A stretch of 37,673 nucleotides of DNA. Origin: a virus. The notes under the pieces were generated by a model. The model was not told the origin of the DNA. It saw nothing but the letters and a program-made list of their open reading frames with translations, and made no database searches. Positions 8,484-18,066 of the stretch are shown one piece after another. Location: the IMG/VR virus record IMGVR_UViG_3300036766_000763, positions 1-37,673 of that record. One strand, given 5' to 3'. How positions within the stretch are numbered: position 1 is the stretch's first letter; every line of letters begins with the position of its first letter. A program made the position numbers and the translations under genes.

Positions 8484-8585
8484 ATGTCTATGAAAGGCAA
8501 ATCTCCAAAGAAAGCGGTCAAGAAAATGTCTATGAAAAAGATGGCTAAGAAAATGGGTAAAAAGCTCATGAAGAACTACAAATAA
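8484..8585 (+). CDS. Lysine-rich microprotein (33 aa)
   Basis: The frame starts at MSMKGKSPKK and ends in KKLMKNYK. Fourteen of 33 residues are Lys and seven are Met, with no acidic residue. The leader (attttttaattttATG) matches the neighbouring genes exactly. Such a highly basic peptide in the late operon could bind DNA inside the head or interact with RNA or membrane. I know no family for it. The coding call rests on the leader and on packing between two late genes. Confidence 0.55.
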   Translation: MSMKGKSPKKAVKKMSMKKMAKKMGKKLMKNYK

Positions 8586-8609
8586 GCATATTTTTTAAAT
8601 TCAATTTCT

Positions 8610-8780
8610 ATGCATGAAACACCTGTAAAAAAGTACAGCGCTCGGACCGTATCACAAATGGGTGCAGATCAAACCAAGAAATCTGTACCTATGGGTGGTT
8701 ACAGCAATCCAACGCCGAAGTTCTCTGCTCCCATGCCAATGGCTAAGAAGAGCGCCCCTTCGTTCAAGACCAATAAATAA
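8610..8780 (+). CDS. Small basic late protein (56 aa)
   Basis: The frame MHETPVKKYSARTVSQMG... ends ...KKSAPSFKTNK. It is rich in Lys, Ser, Pro and Met, and its MAKK segment echoes the Met/Lys style of the microprotein just upstream, so the two may be related. It looks largely disordered. Its last codons form the 5' arm of the long hairpin at 8772-8822. Confidence 0.55.
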   Translation: MHETPVKKYSARTVSQMGADQTKKSVPMGGYSNPTPKFSAPMPMAKKSAPSFKTNK

Positions 8781-8825
8781 GCTTGAGGCTTTCCTTTTGG
8801 AGGGCCGACTAGCTTATTTATTTTT
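8772..8825 (+). terminator. Strong two-stem hairpin with T-run touching the next start codon
   Basis: AATAAATAAGCT (8772-8783) is the perfect complement of AGCTTATTTATT (8811-8822). Inside it, GGCTTTCC pairs with GGAGGGCC (two G-T wobbles) around a TTTT loop. TTTTT (8821-8825) follows, and the ATG of the adaptor gene is the very next base (8826). This is the most convincing intrinsic terminator of the late block. It would divide fibre and capsid genes from tail genes unless read through. Confidence 0.7.
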
Positions 8826-9500
8826 ATGGAAACTCCGATTTCTTTACAAAATGCGTACGACGCGTTGCAGAATCAGCTAAAGGACATTTCTGATGTACCT
8901 GTTTCAACGTTTGTGCAGTGGTGTCAGTACATCAATGAATTCGTATATCGCTTTTTAATCGGAACGGACCCAGACCGTTACATACTCGAGAAATCGTTTC
9001 AGATTACTGCGGGTGAAGATACTTATGCGCTCGATTCTGATTTTAGGGATATGTCGACTTGGAATACTGGGTTTTTTATTATGTCGCCAAATCCTCCTCT
9101 CGGAACAGGCTACACGACTTTATCAACACGGCTTCCGTTATCAGGTCCGGGCAACCAAACACCGGGTTATTACATTGCACGGGGTAACTTTATTTTTACC
9201 CCTATGCCAGTTCAGAACACGGTTTTAACTGAGCGATATATACCAAAAATCACCGTTTTAACCGCCATTACTGACTATTTCACGATGGATAGTACCAGTA
9301 CGGGCGTTGTGATTATTCCTTATGAATATTTGCAATACATCGTTTACGCCCTAGTCCAGCAATATCAAGTCTGGGACGAACAGCCAGGAGCAGAGTCATA
9401 CGCTGACGCTCGCTTTGTCCGGTGTTTAGATGAACTTTGCGATACGGTCCGTCGCCAACCTTCAGCTATCGGCATGCCGGATTTTTCACAAATCTATTAG
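8826..9500 (+). CDS. Head-tail adaptor-like protein
   Basis: The 224-aa protein has a helical N-terminal part (METPISLQNAYDALQNQLKD, then TFVQWCQYINEFVYRFL). A beta-rich middle follows (FQITAGEDTYALDSDFRDMS, about residues 60-80). A C-terminal helical bundle includes PYEYLQYIVYALVQQYQ. This layout resembles the adaptor/connector proteins that sit under the portal in short-tailed phages such as SU10. It is followed at once by the nozzle-like gene, the usual order. The assignment is from layout and synteny. Confidence 0.55.
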   Translation: METPISLQNAYDALQNQLKDISDVPVSTFVQWCQYINEFVYRFLIGTDPDRYILEKSFQITAGEDTYALDSDFRDMSTWNTGFFIMSPNPPLGTGYTTLSTRLPLSGPGNQTPGYYIARGNFIFTPMPVQNTVLTERYIPKITVLTAITDYFTMDSTSTGVVIIPYEYLQYIVYALVQQYQVWDEQPGAESYADARFVRCLDELCDTVRRQPSAIGMPDFSQIY

Positions 9501-9507
9501 AGTTTTT

Positions 9508-11316
9508 ATGTACATGGCTATCGGTTCATTATTCGGTAAATCACGGCTTAATATGCCGCCAGAATCATCTGTTAAAACGTTGATGATTAACCCGACGCTG
9601 GATTTAAAAGATTTGCCTCAGTTTATGGACCCGCAAAAAGCGCTTCGGATCACTAATTATCTTGTGACGAGTGACCAAGGGCTACTAAAACGTAAAGGGC
9701 TAGAGGGCTTGTTTACGGTAGCGGGTGGCAACAAAATAACGATGCTCGAAAAGTTCACAGACGATATTTATATTTACGGGTACTCAACAATTGTAGCGGC
9801 TTATGTTAAAAGCACAGGCGCTTCAACCATTATTAAAAACAATTTCACCACTTCCGATCCGTTTAGTGGGGTGACGTATGGTGGTTACTTTTTTGTATGC
9901 AACGGTGGGGATAAAATCGGGCGTATTTCAAGAACCCTCAATTTTGACGGCCAAACATCTAACTTTACGGTTGGAGCAGTTGTGACAGGCGGTACTTCAG
10001 GAGCCACCGCTATCATCTTAGAAAACCTTGATGCTGGCGCAACAGGCACATTGACGCTTAGTAACATTGTAGGAACGTTTGTAGATAATGAGCTTCTTAC
10101 AGACTCTTCAGGTGGCAGCGCTACCGAAAACGGGGTGGTGACATGGACATTTACGAGCATCACAGGCGCACCAAAAGCTAAAGTTTTAAAAGCGGTGAGT
10201 GCTCGCCTCTACGCCGGAAATCTCTCAAGTGATCCAACGGCCGTGGCTTATTCAGCTATTGATGATGGTACAAACCCGCCATTTACCAATTTTACAGTTG
10301 CAACGGTTGCAACGGGTCCAGGGTTACTTAATTACCGAAACGCTGGCGCTGTGAACGCGATTGATTCTCTTGGTAACAACATTATTGTGCTGGCAAATGA
10401 TGGGAAATGGTCTTTTACTACTACAACGATAGATTCGGGCGGTACTCTGACGAAAGTTGATAACTTTGTACTCCAACGTATAGATTTCGGGGGCTGCAGG
10501 GCTTCATTAAGTACTCCTGCGGGCATGGTTTACGCGAATGAAGCGGGGCTTTGGCTACTGGCATCCATTGGTCAATCAAATGTACCGTTCTCTGAGCAAG
10601 AAACTGAGCCTTCATTGCTGTTGGGTATCAGCTATTTCCAAGATGTTGACCTGACAAATGCTGACATTGCTTATGATGCCCGTATAAACACGGTCTTTTT
10701 AACTTGTGCTAAGAATTCTACCGAAAATAACCTGGTGATTGTTTATAACCTCGGACTCCGCACTTTTGCACAGATTACTGGCTGGAACATTAATAGGTTT
10801 ATGAACGACAACGGCGTGATTTATGGCGCTTCAGCACTCGCCACTGAAGTGTGGCAATGTTTTGAAGGAAACGACGACGACGGCGCTGATATTTGGACCG
10901 ATTTTTACCAAGAACTTAGAACAGGTGAACTTTGGACACGTCAAGAACTACTAGGTGAATATATTCAAGGGTATCTATCTCAAGGTACAGAGCTCCGTGT
11001 CTGCTTCGATATTTTTGACGTTAAAGGCAATTTCCATAGGGACGTACTTTGTTTTGACTGGACCGCTCAAAGTGTAGCGAATCTAGGTCAAGGCTGGAGT
11101 CAAATTTCTTGGGGAAGTGGCGTGTTCGGCGGCGGCGGTATACCTCAAGGCCTCGTAAACAGCTTTGACGGGGCGCGTGGATATATCCGCAACTATCAAC
11201 GGTTACGCATCCATATCACAGGCCACGATAAACTTTCACACCAAATTAACTGGTTCTCGGTTCAAGCTCGTTCAAAGATAGATATACGCCGAAGAACCCT
11301 TTCACAAACTACTTAA
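9508..11316 (+). CDS. Tail nozzle / stabilisation-like protein
   Basis: The protein has about 602 aa from the ATG at 9508 (gagtttttATG); 9514 is also possible, and the open frame runs back to 9430 inside the previous gene. The body looks like a beta-propeller, with blades such as GNNIIVLANDGKWSF and GMVYANEAGLWLL. An inserted beta domain at about 160-225 (VTGGTSGATAIILEN..., SSGGSATENG) is common in phage virion proteins. Podovirus nozzles close the tail tip below the adaptor, and the order adaptor-nozzle-fibre-ejection proteins supports this. Confidence 0.55.
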   Translation: MYMAIGSLFGKSRLNMPPESSVKTLMINPTLDLKDLPQFMDPQKALRITNYLVTSDQGLLKRKGLEGLFTVAGGNKITMLEKFTDDIYIYGYSTIVAAYVKSTGASTIIKNNFTTSDPFSGVTYGGYFFVCNGGDKIGRISRTLNFDGQTSNFTVGAVVTGGTSGATAIILENLDAGATGTLTLSNIVGTFVDNELLTDSSGGSATENGVVTWTFTSITGAPKAKVLKAVSARLYAGNLSSDPTAVAYSAIDDGTNPPFTNFTVATVATGPGLLNYRNAGAVNAIDSLGNNIIVLANDGKWSFTTTTIDSGGTLTKVDNFVLQRIDFGGCRASLSTPAGMVYANEAGLWLLASIGQSNVPFSEQETEPSLLLGISYFQDVDLTNADIAYDARINTVFLTCAKNSTENNLVIVYNLGLRTFAQITGWNINRFMNDNGVIYGASALATEVWQCFEGNDDDGADIWTDFYQELRTGELWTRQELLGEYIQGYLSQGTELRVCFDIFDVKGNFHRDVLCFDWTAQSVANLGQGWSQISWGSGVFGGGGIPQGLVNSFDGARGYIRNYQRLRIHITGHDKLSHQINWFSVQARSKIDIRRRTLSQTT

Positions 11317-11328
11317 TTTATAATTTAG

Positions 11329-12789
11329 ATGGCTTACACAATCGTTGTTGAAGTACAAAATCCACTCTTGGTTTTCTTTCAATGGAGTAGACCCGACGGC
11401 CCAACTCCACGTCTAGCTGCGCCAATATCAGCCTCAGACACCACGCTCATTTTCACTGACGCGCCAAAAGATCATACGGGCGCTGTTGTATCAGCCGCGT
11501 TTTTAATGGGTATCACCAATGCGGAAGGGTACACCGAAACAGTTTATGTACCAGCAGCCGCACTTTCAGCTGATGGACTCACGGCTACCGGAGTAACGCG
11601 CGGTGTTAGATTAGAGGGACTTGACGTAACAACAGGAGACTCAACTCTGGCTGCTGCTGCTGGACAAGATTCAATAGTATTTTGTAACGTAGCCGGGGCT
11701 TTACATAACATACTGACGACGTGGGCTATAGGATCACTCCGAAGTGGTGGCGTGAATTTTAAAATTGGTACAGGCGCAGCAGCTAATATAACTCTGTTTT
11801 TTGTTGATAATCAGGGCAGTCCTAGTTTTATCAGAAAAAATAACACGACTGCGCGCATAGAGTTTAGTCATGATGGTACGACTACCTGGGAAGGTATGCC
11901 AAGATATACAACAGTACAAATTAACGCTTTAACAAGCCCGCCTGAAGGTATGCTTGTTTATGACACCACAACAGGTGAACCGAAAGTTAGACAGGGTGGG
12001 GCTTGGATTGTGTTAGCTTCCGGTGGCGTGTTTCCTAATGCCTCTGAAACAGTAGCGGGTAAAGTTCAGGCTGCTACGGTTGCTCAACAAGGTACTCACA
12101 CTTCTACAGGTTCAACTGGTGCATTGCTTTTTCCACAAGTCGGTAACTTAATTAAAACTTCTTCCGGCGCAGGCGACGAAAACAAGATGGCGGTACTTGA
12201 TGCGAGTGGTCAATTTGCTACGGGGTTTATTCCATCCGGGACTGACTCAAGTAAAATTGCTAAATCTGTTTTATCGGCTAAAGGGTCACTCGTCGGAGCT
12301 ACGGCAGCGGCTACTCCAGCTGATGTACCGGTGGGTACAAATAATCAGGTACTTGTCGCTGACTCTGCACAAGCGAATGGTGTAAAGTGGGGGGCGGTTC
12401 CATTCCTTGGCGCAAATTACGCAAGTGTAACAGCTTCAAGGGCGGGTGATGCTGCAAACGGCAATCAGGTTATCGCGCACGGCCTCGGTAAAATCCCTGG
12501 AAGAGTTAAAGTAACAGCTTTAAAAGTTATCAGTAGTGATATTATTGCAAATAGTTTCGGAAGTTATAACGGTACAATTCAAAACGCCTCTTGGAGTTCT
12601 ATTAAAGTCGGTACAGGTGCATCTTCAAGCAGCGGGGCGGTCATTGCTCATATTGATGATGGATCGGGCGCAGCAAGCCAAGAGGGGACTATCACGGCGA
12701 TGGACGCTACAAATATTACTATTGCTTGGGTAAAAACAGGCGCACCAGGGTCAAGCGGGATCGAGTTATTAGTAGAAACAGAAGGTTAA
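11329..12789 (+). CDS. Tail fibre / minor structural protein
   Basis: The 486-aa protein has an N-terminal beta domain of about 130 residues that probably attaches to the tail (FQWSRPDGPTPRLAAPISAS). A linker contains PPEGMLVYDTTTGEPKVRQG (about 204-223), a frequent fibre motif. A region with LSAKGSLVGATAAATPADVP and NNQVLVADSAQANGVKWGA (about 317-357) follows and is typical of fibre shafts. The C-terminus is beta-rich and presumably the receptor-facing tip. No enzymatic motif was seen. Confidence 0.65.
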   Translation: MAYTIVVEVQNPLLVFFQWSRPDGPTPRLAAPISASDTTLIFTDAPKDHTGAVVSAAFLMGITNAEGYTETVYVPAAALSADGLTATGVTRGVRLEGLDVTTGDSTLAAAAGQDSIVFCNVAGALHNILTTWAIGSLRSGGVNFKIGTGAAANITLFFVDNQGSPSFIRKNNTTARIEFSHDGTTTWEGMPRYTTVQINALTSPPEGMLVYDTTTGEPKVRQGGAWIVLASGGVFPNASETVAGKVQAATVAQQGTHTSTGSTGALLFPQVGNLIKTSSGAGDENKMAVLDASGQFATGFIPSGTDSSKIAKSVLSAKGSLVGATAAATPADVPVGTNNQVLVADSAQANGVKWGAVPFLGANYASVTASRAGDAANGNQVIAHGLGKIPGRVKVTALKVISSDIIANSFGSYNGTIQNASWSSIKVGTGASSSSGAVIAHIDDGSGAASQEGTITAMDATNITIAWVKTGAPGSSGIELLVETEG

Positions 12790-12802
12790 TTTTTAATAAT
12801 TT

Positions 12803-15493
12803 ATGGCAACAAATCAGCTCTATATACAGAAACCAACTACTGAACAGCAGAATAATCTAAAATCTGCTACCGCTTTATCGAACAAAATCCCGAGCGCTAC
12901 CGTAACCGGAGCCACGTCTTCTCAGGGTTACTTTTCACCAGCTCAAGCTACCGTTAAACCCACACAACAAACTTACGTTAACACCTGGAGTCAACCCGGA
13001 ACGCAACCAGCGGCGCAACCTGTTGCACAAAATCCAGCTCAACCAATGGCCCAAGCCACTCAAAAAGCACCCGCTCCGGCCACTAATACTTCCGGGTCAA
13101 CACCTACTCCCGATTGGCAAAACCCAGTTATCAAAACTGATGAACAAATAGCAAAAGAAAAAGCGTCAACTCGGCAACCCTGGGAAAACGAGAGCGGCTT
13201 TAATCGCAGCTATATACCTTCTCAGGCTGACTTAGCTAACCCAAACCTAACGGATTATCAACGTAACATTTTATCAGCCAATTTCTATAATTCTCAAACG
13301 AGTGGGTCAAAGATAGATACTTCAGGTATGCCGTTGACTGAAGTTGAAGAGATACAAGGAGCGATGGAAGAACAACAGAAGCAGAAATCTGCTCTTGATG
13401 AACAAATTGATTTTCAGAAGGCCCAAGTACAACAAAAGACTTCAGCGGCTAAAGCTGGGGTAACGGCTTCTTTTGCTCAAGACCGTGAAGGTGCGATGTC
13501 CACAGGTAACACGATGGCAGCAGGCCAGATTACCAAGAACATGGGCGCAGCGGCCCAAAATCAGTTGCACAGCTTAGAAGAAATGCAACGACAACAGCAA
13601 GCTGCTATGCAAAACGGTAACTCAAAGTTAGCAGCTAGTTTAGGCCAGAGTATCGCTAGTCAACAACAGAAACTTCAAGCGAGTTTGAAAGAGGCACAGG
13701 ACCAGTCTTTAAATATTGTAAACCAGCTTAACAGTGCGGGGGTGCTTGCTGGTGCGGATGCTGAAACATTGCAAGCGTTTTCTGATCAGTACGGCATTTC
13801 TGTACCCGTACTAGAGGCATATTCTAAAGCCGCCACTAAAGCGTCAGGAAGTAAAGAGCAACAACAACAGTTTGATAATCAAACAAAAGCGCTCGCTACG
13901 TTTAAAGACCTGGTTTCTAACGGTACACCCGTTACGTTATCTTTAGCCCGGCAATTTTCAGAATCAACAGGACTTCCGATAGATGCGCTTCTAGGTTTTA
14001 ACGAAACGGCCGGGGTAATTATGGGTGACAAGACTTTATCGAATGAGCAGAAACTCCAAGCGATTCAAAAAGAGTCTTATAGCCTCGATCAACTGAGTCA
14101 GGGGATTTTCACAAAAGAGGCTCAGAATGTAGATTATTTAAAACAGCTTTATAAACAAGGTGCTGATCCGTCGATGATCTCGGCATTTAAAAATGCAGCG
14201 GGTATAACAGATTATAATGATCCAATGACTCAAGCAGATTTGGCTTATAAACGGGCTCAGACGGCTTATTCACAAAGTCAGACGGCAGAGAACTATGCGA
14301 ATCTTAAAGACAAAGAAAGAGATTATTTGGATTTGAATGGGAATTCTTCAGGTGCTTTTGTGCCAACAGCTTCCTTAGAAGGAATTACTAGCACTTATGA
14401 GAATGGTAAATTGAAAATTAATTGTAAAACTCCGTATCAATGTGGTGCATTTGTGAATAGATTTTGGGGCTTAGCTAGTGGAACTAAAGAAAATGGGGGC
14501 ATGCCGTCCTCTGCGGCTGATAAAGAGGCATTAGTCTTAAGTAATGGAATAACGGCTAAGGAATTAATCGCTAATGGGAATTTTTATAATGCGATTGTTC
14601 CAGGAATGGCTTTCGTTTCAAAATATGGTGGAACTGATCATACTGGAATTGTTACAGCTACATATCCAGATGGCACGTATGACACTTTTGAAGCAAATAT
14701 TGGTGATGATAATCCAAATACAGATGATGTTCCTCGTCCAAATCATAGGAGTTTGAAAGATGCAAATTTGTTTGGATTTGCGTATCCGCCCAAAGGAACA
14801 GCGCAATTGCAAGGTGGAGGTGGCGAAACTTCAGCCCTTACTTATGGAAATGCAATTAGAAATTCAATGCAGGGTAAAAGTGATAAAATTGTGGATTCAC
14901 AAGTAAATAGAGCTAAACAACTTTTAGCAGCTGGAAAAACTCAAGAAGCCCAGAATGTTGTTAATTCTGCGGTTTTGGGGAATATGGATACATCTAGCCG
15001 GACACAGTTTGTACAGTTGCGCGATAGTTCTAAAACTTTTGATAAATTAAATGAAATGTTGGATAACAGGACTAATCCATCTGATTTTTGGTTTGGTTTG
15101 AAGGGTGAGCAACAGCTTTTAGCCGCAATTGGCCAGGATGATCCACAAAGTAGAGAATTCCAACGGACTGCTGATATTGCCAATATGAATTACAGAAAAG
15201 CCATGAGTGGTGTCGCATTTTCTGAAAAAGAAGCTGCGGATTATGAAAAGCTTTTTCCTTCATTGGATAAAACAATTGATCAAAATAAACGTGATATGGA
15301 AACTTTAAAGAATATTTTTAAACAAAAAGAAGATGGATTATACGAAACGGCTTCAGGTGGTAGCTTTAAAAGTTATGATGATCTTTATAAAAAAAATACT
15401 AAATTGCCAAATCAAACAGCTCCAACCGCTACTTTTACGGGAAACTACAGTGATTATTCAAATAATTTAAATTCAGCTTATGCCGACTATTAA
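12803..15493 (+). CDS. Large virion protein with CHAP-type hydrolase domain
   Basis: The 896-aa protein has a disordered Pro/Gln/Ala-rich N-terminus (about 1-130). A long Gln-rich helical or coiled-coil region follows (about 185-330 and beyond). A papain-like CHAP/NlpC domain lies at about 520-660, with catalytic-type C547 in PYQCGAFVNRF and H613 in GGTDHTGIVTATY. A helical C-terminus completes it. Such proteins are carried in the virion or ejected with DNA and open the cell-wall peptidoglycan locally. The end overlaps the next gene by 14 bases. From about 14,335 onward, just before the CHAP domain, base use becomes clearly more A/T-rich, which suggests a recombination joint inside the gene. 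Confidence 0.65.
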   Translation: MATNQLYIQKPTTEQQNNLKSATALSNKIPSATVTGATSSQGYFSPAQATVKPTQQTYVNTWSQPGTQPAAQPVAQNPAQPMAQATQKAPAPATNTSGSTPTPDWQNPVIKTDEQIAKEKASTRQPWENESGFNRSYIPSQADLANPNLTDYQRNILSANFYNSQTSGSKIDTSGMPLTEVEEIQGAMEEQQKQKSALDEQIDFQKAQVQQKTSAAKAGVTASFAQDREGAMSTGNTMAAGQITKNMGAAAQNQLHSLEEMQRQQQAAMQNGNSKLAASLGQSIASQQQKLQASLKEAQDQSLNIVNQLNSAGVLAGADAETLQAFSDQYGISVPVLEAYSKAATKASGSKEQQQQFDNQTKALATFKDLVSNGTPVTLSLARQFSESTGLPIDALLGFNETAGVIMGDKTLSNEQKLQAIQKESYSLDQLSQGIFTKEAQNVDYLKQLYKQGADPSMISAFKNAAGITDYNDPMTQADLAYKRAQTAYSQSQTAENYANLKDKERDYLDLNGNSSGAFVPTASLEGITSTYENGKLKINCKTPYQCGAFVNRFWGLASGTKENGGMPSSAADKEALVLSNGITAKELIANGNFYNAIVPGMAFVSKYGGTDHTGIVTATYPDGTYDTFEANIGDDNPNTDDVPRPNHRSLKDANLFGFAYPPKGTAQLQGGGGETSALTYGNAIRNSMQGKSDKIVDSQVNRAKQLLAAGKTQEAQNVVNSAVLGNMDTSSRTQFVQLRDSSKTFDKLNEMLDNRTNPSDFWFGLKGEQQLLAAIGQDDPQSREFQRTADIANMNYRKAMSGVAFSEKEAADYEKLFPSLDKTIDQNKRDMETLKNIFKQKEDGLYETASGGSFKSYDDLYKKNTKLPNQTAPTATFTGNYSDYSNNLNSAYADY

Positions 15494-17903
15494 CCCAGTT
15501 TTGGACGCTTATTTTCATGATCAGAGCATTGATCCTACAAAAAAGGCTAATCTTGCTCGTGATCTTGATAGTAAGAAAATAGATGAGGCTGGCGCTGTAA
15601 ATATTTTAACAAAAAAATATCCTCATTTATCTGGAACATCTCCGGCAGTAATTAAGACACCTATTATTCCAACTTCTGGAGCTAATCCTGAAAAACTTCC
15701 AGATACTATGAATAAAGGTGCGGGATTAGAAGGTTTAGATCCTTCCAGTCCTGAATTTATAAAAAAAAGACAGGAATTTTTATCTAAGGGGGCTTCTCCG
15801 GGCAGTGAATTTGGATCACCAAAAGAAAGTATAATTCCTCAAGTTGTTAATGATACGTTTAAGGGAGTTTCAGAAGGGGCAGGTAAAATTTATGGAGCCG
15901 GATCTGATTTAGGATATGCTTTTACTGGTATAGATGAGAACGGTAAGCAACTTGCTCCAGATGAAAGAGCTATAAAATTTGGTAACGCTTTAATAAATAC
16001 AGCAGGCGGTGCTCTGGAGAGTATTTTTGCCTTACCTGGCGCAATAGTAAAACAAGTTCCCGGCGTAAATCAGGCTGTTGGTTTTGGTATGGAGAAAGTT
16101 AAAGAAGGAAGTGATGCTGTAGCGAATAGGTATATGGAAAAAACAGGCATTGATCCAAACAGTGAACAAGGTAAAGCCATTACTGAGGGTATGAATGTTT
16201 TGAGTCAACTTCTAGTGGCAAAAGGAGGTGAAAATATTGCTGAATTTAAGGCGGCTGAAGCAGCTAAGGCCAAATCATTGGGAGAAATAAGAGCAGCGGA
16301 TTTGGCTGGAGATATGGCGGCTAAAGCAGAAGCTATATCTAAATATGAAGCTGAAGTAGCAAAAGGGCCATCAAAAGGACAGGTTTTAGGTCCAATAGCT
16401 TCTGCTGCGGGGGCTGTAGTTAGTACTGCGGCCGGTGGTGTATGGGAAGGAGTAAAAGGATTGAAAGATTTAGGTGTAAAGGGAGCAAAAGCAACTGCTG
16501 ATATTTTAAATAAGCCTGTAGATTTAGGAAACAATGCAGGGTTTTTTGATTCTATAAAATCACCAGAGGCTAGAACCAAGGCTATAGATGCTCTTGAAGA
16601 AGATTATCACAGGTGGAGTGGTGCCACTAAATCTGGAGTTAAAAATATGAATAAAACTGAGGCTAGAACAACAAAACTTAATGCTTCTGGCACGGAAGGA
16701 AAAACTCCACAAAGGATACTTGCTGAAAATGGAATTATTCCAGAAACGCAAGGTACTAAATTCAGTACTGCCCAACAAGCAGCTAAATTTAGAGAAAAAA
16801 TTCAGCCACTAACAGACACTCAGACAGAAGCATTAAAATTAGCAGAAAAGGTTACTCCTCCAATGAAAGTGGATACCTTAATGCAAGAAGCTATTGATCA
16901 AGTAAGGACTAAAGAAAATATTGCGAGTGGGAAGGCTGCCAAGTTAGAAGCAGAAATAAAACGTGAGTTTGAAACTTATAAAAAAGAATATGGTGAAGAA
17001 GTCTCAATTTCTACAATAAATGAAATTAAATCAGCACGATGGAAAGATACTAGGTTTGATTTTTCACAACCATTAAAATCAGATACCAATTATGCTATCG
17101 CAAAAGCAGCTCAAAAAAGTGTTGAAAATATTGCTGAAAAGGCAGGATTGAGGGACATAGCACAATTAAATCGTGAAATAGGAGATGGATTAGAAGCAGC
17201 TAAATATCTTGAATCGCTTGATGGGCAAACACTGAAATTTGGTAAATTAGGTAAATATATATTTTCAGGTGTTGGTGCAAGTTTAGCAACTTCACTGCCT
17301 GGTAAAATACTCGGCTTTATAGGTGGTGAAGTTGTAGCTGATATATTGATGAAAGCAGATGTTGCAAATCCTATAAAAAGAGCAATCCTTAAGCAAATAA
17401 AGATTAAAGATCCTGCGGGTTATCAGCAAGTGGTTGAATGGATGCAATCACCTGAAGCGCAACAAAGATTACTCCCTGCGCCTAAAGAAGGAGTTACATA
17501 TAAAGGAAATCAGACGGTGCACATTAACCCAACTATTGAAATGGCTCCTTCCATACCCAATATTGAAAGAATGAACCCTGAGGTTGGTGGAAAACATTTT
17601 GCCAGGGAAGCGCAAAGAAAAGTGGACGCAGAGTCAGGGAGTTTACTTCCTGCTCCACGCGAAGGTACGCAGCCGGGTTCTCGTATTCCAATAGAATTAC
17701 CATCTCGTTCATTATCAACCAAAGAAGCGTCTGAAAAGGCAAGATTGGAAAAACAAGGCGCTATAAAGCAACGTCCTTCACCAAATCCAATGGAAGGATA
17801 TGAGCCTCCAGCTAAAATTTCTAAACAACAATGGAAAGATTCACAAAGTCGTCCAAAACTTAAACCTAAGGTTAAAGGAAGATCTATAAAAATAAAGAAA
17901 TAA
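15480..17903 (+). CDS. Large internal/ejection virion protein
   Basis: The 807-aa protein (MPTINPVLDAYFHDQSIDPT...) has a short helical head. Its Gly/Ala-rich amphipathic or membrane-active stretches lie at about 120-200 and 300-335. A long helical middle at about 420-570 has a coiled-coil look. A hydrophobic glycine-rich segment follows (about 590-625, YIFSGVGASLATSLPGKILGF), and the C-terminus is very basic (KLKPKVKGRSIKIKK). Size, membrane-active segments and last place in the structural operon fit an ejection protein that helps DNA cross the envelope. Base use is A/T-rich like the 3' part of the previous gene. It ends 5 bases from a convergent gene. Confidence 0.55.
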   Translation: MPTINPVLDAYFHDQSIDPTKKANLARDLDSKKIDEAGAVNILTKKYPHLSGTSPAVIKTPIIPTSGANPEKLPDTMNKGAGLEGLDPSSPEFIKKRQEFLSKGASPGSEFGSPKESIIPQVVNDTFKGVSEGAGKIYGAGSDLGYAFTGIDENGKQLAPDERAIKFGNALINTAGGALESIFALPGAIVKQVPGVNQAVGFGMEKVKEGSDAVANRYMEKTGIDPNSEQGKAITEGMNVLSQLLVAKGGENIAEFKAAEAAKAKSLGEIRAADLAGDMAAKAEAISKYEAEVAKGPSKGQVLGPIASAAGAVVSTAAGGVWEGVKGLKDLGVKGAKATADILNKPVDLGNNAGFFDSIKSPEARTKAIDALEEDYHRWSGATKSGVKNMNKTEARTTKLNASGTEGKTPQRILAENGIIPETQGTKFSTAQQAAKFREKIQPLTDTQTEALKLAEKVTPPMKVDTLMQEAIDQVRTKENIASGKAAKLEAEIKREFETYKKEYGEEVSISTINEIKSARWKDTRFDFSQPLKSDTNYAIAKAAQKSVENIAEKAGLRDIAQLNREIGDGLEAAKYLESLDGQTLKFGKLGKYIFSGVGASLATSLPGKILGFIGGEVVADILMKADVANPIKRAILKQIKIKDPAGYQQVVEWMQSPEAQQRLLPAPKEGVTYKGNQTVHINPTIEMAPSIPNIERMNPEVGGKHFAREAQRKVDAESGSLLPAPREGTQPGSRIPIELPSRSLSTKEASEKARLEKQGAIKQRPSPNPMEGYEPPAKISKQQWKDSQSRPKLKPKVKGRSIKIKK

Positions 17904-17908
17904 TTCTT

Positions 17909-18055
17909 TTATTTTTGGTTTCTTATCCATTCCATTAGAGGAACGCCTATCAATGTAATTATTAATCCTGTAGCGATTCCGGCAGGAGAATGATCTCCAA
18001 ATACAAGGAAAAGTAAAACAGCAATTATTAGACCATTTTTTGTCCAATTACCCAT
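17909..18055 (-). CDS. Small membrane protein (48 aa)
   Basis: This short frame is read leftward (MGNWTKNGLIIAVLLFLVFG..., ending MEWIRNQK). It has two hydrophobic segments (about 8-19 and 26-41) joined by a DHSP turn, so it is probably a hairpin membrane protein. It follows the 18067 gene after 11 bases, in the same transcription unit. A holin-like or superinfection-exclusion role is possible, but the sequence shows only membrane topology. Confidence 0.6.
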   Translation of the reverse strand: MGNWTKNGLIIAVLLFLVFGDHSPAGIATGLIITLIGVPLMEWIRNQK

Positions 18056-18066
18056 AGGAATTTTGA

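Noticed and set aside
16205-16579. Minus-strand 124-codon frame inside the ejection protein gene
   Set aside because: It is a shadow of Ala/Gly/Lys-rich codons in the + strand gene, without leader or operon context.
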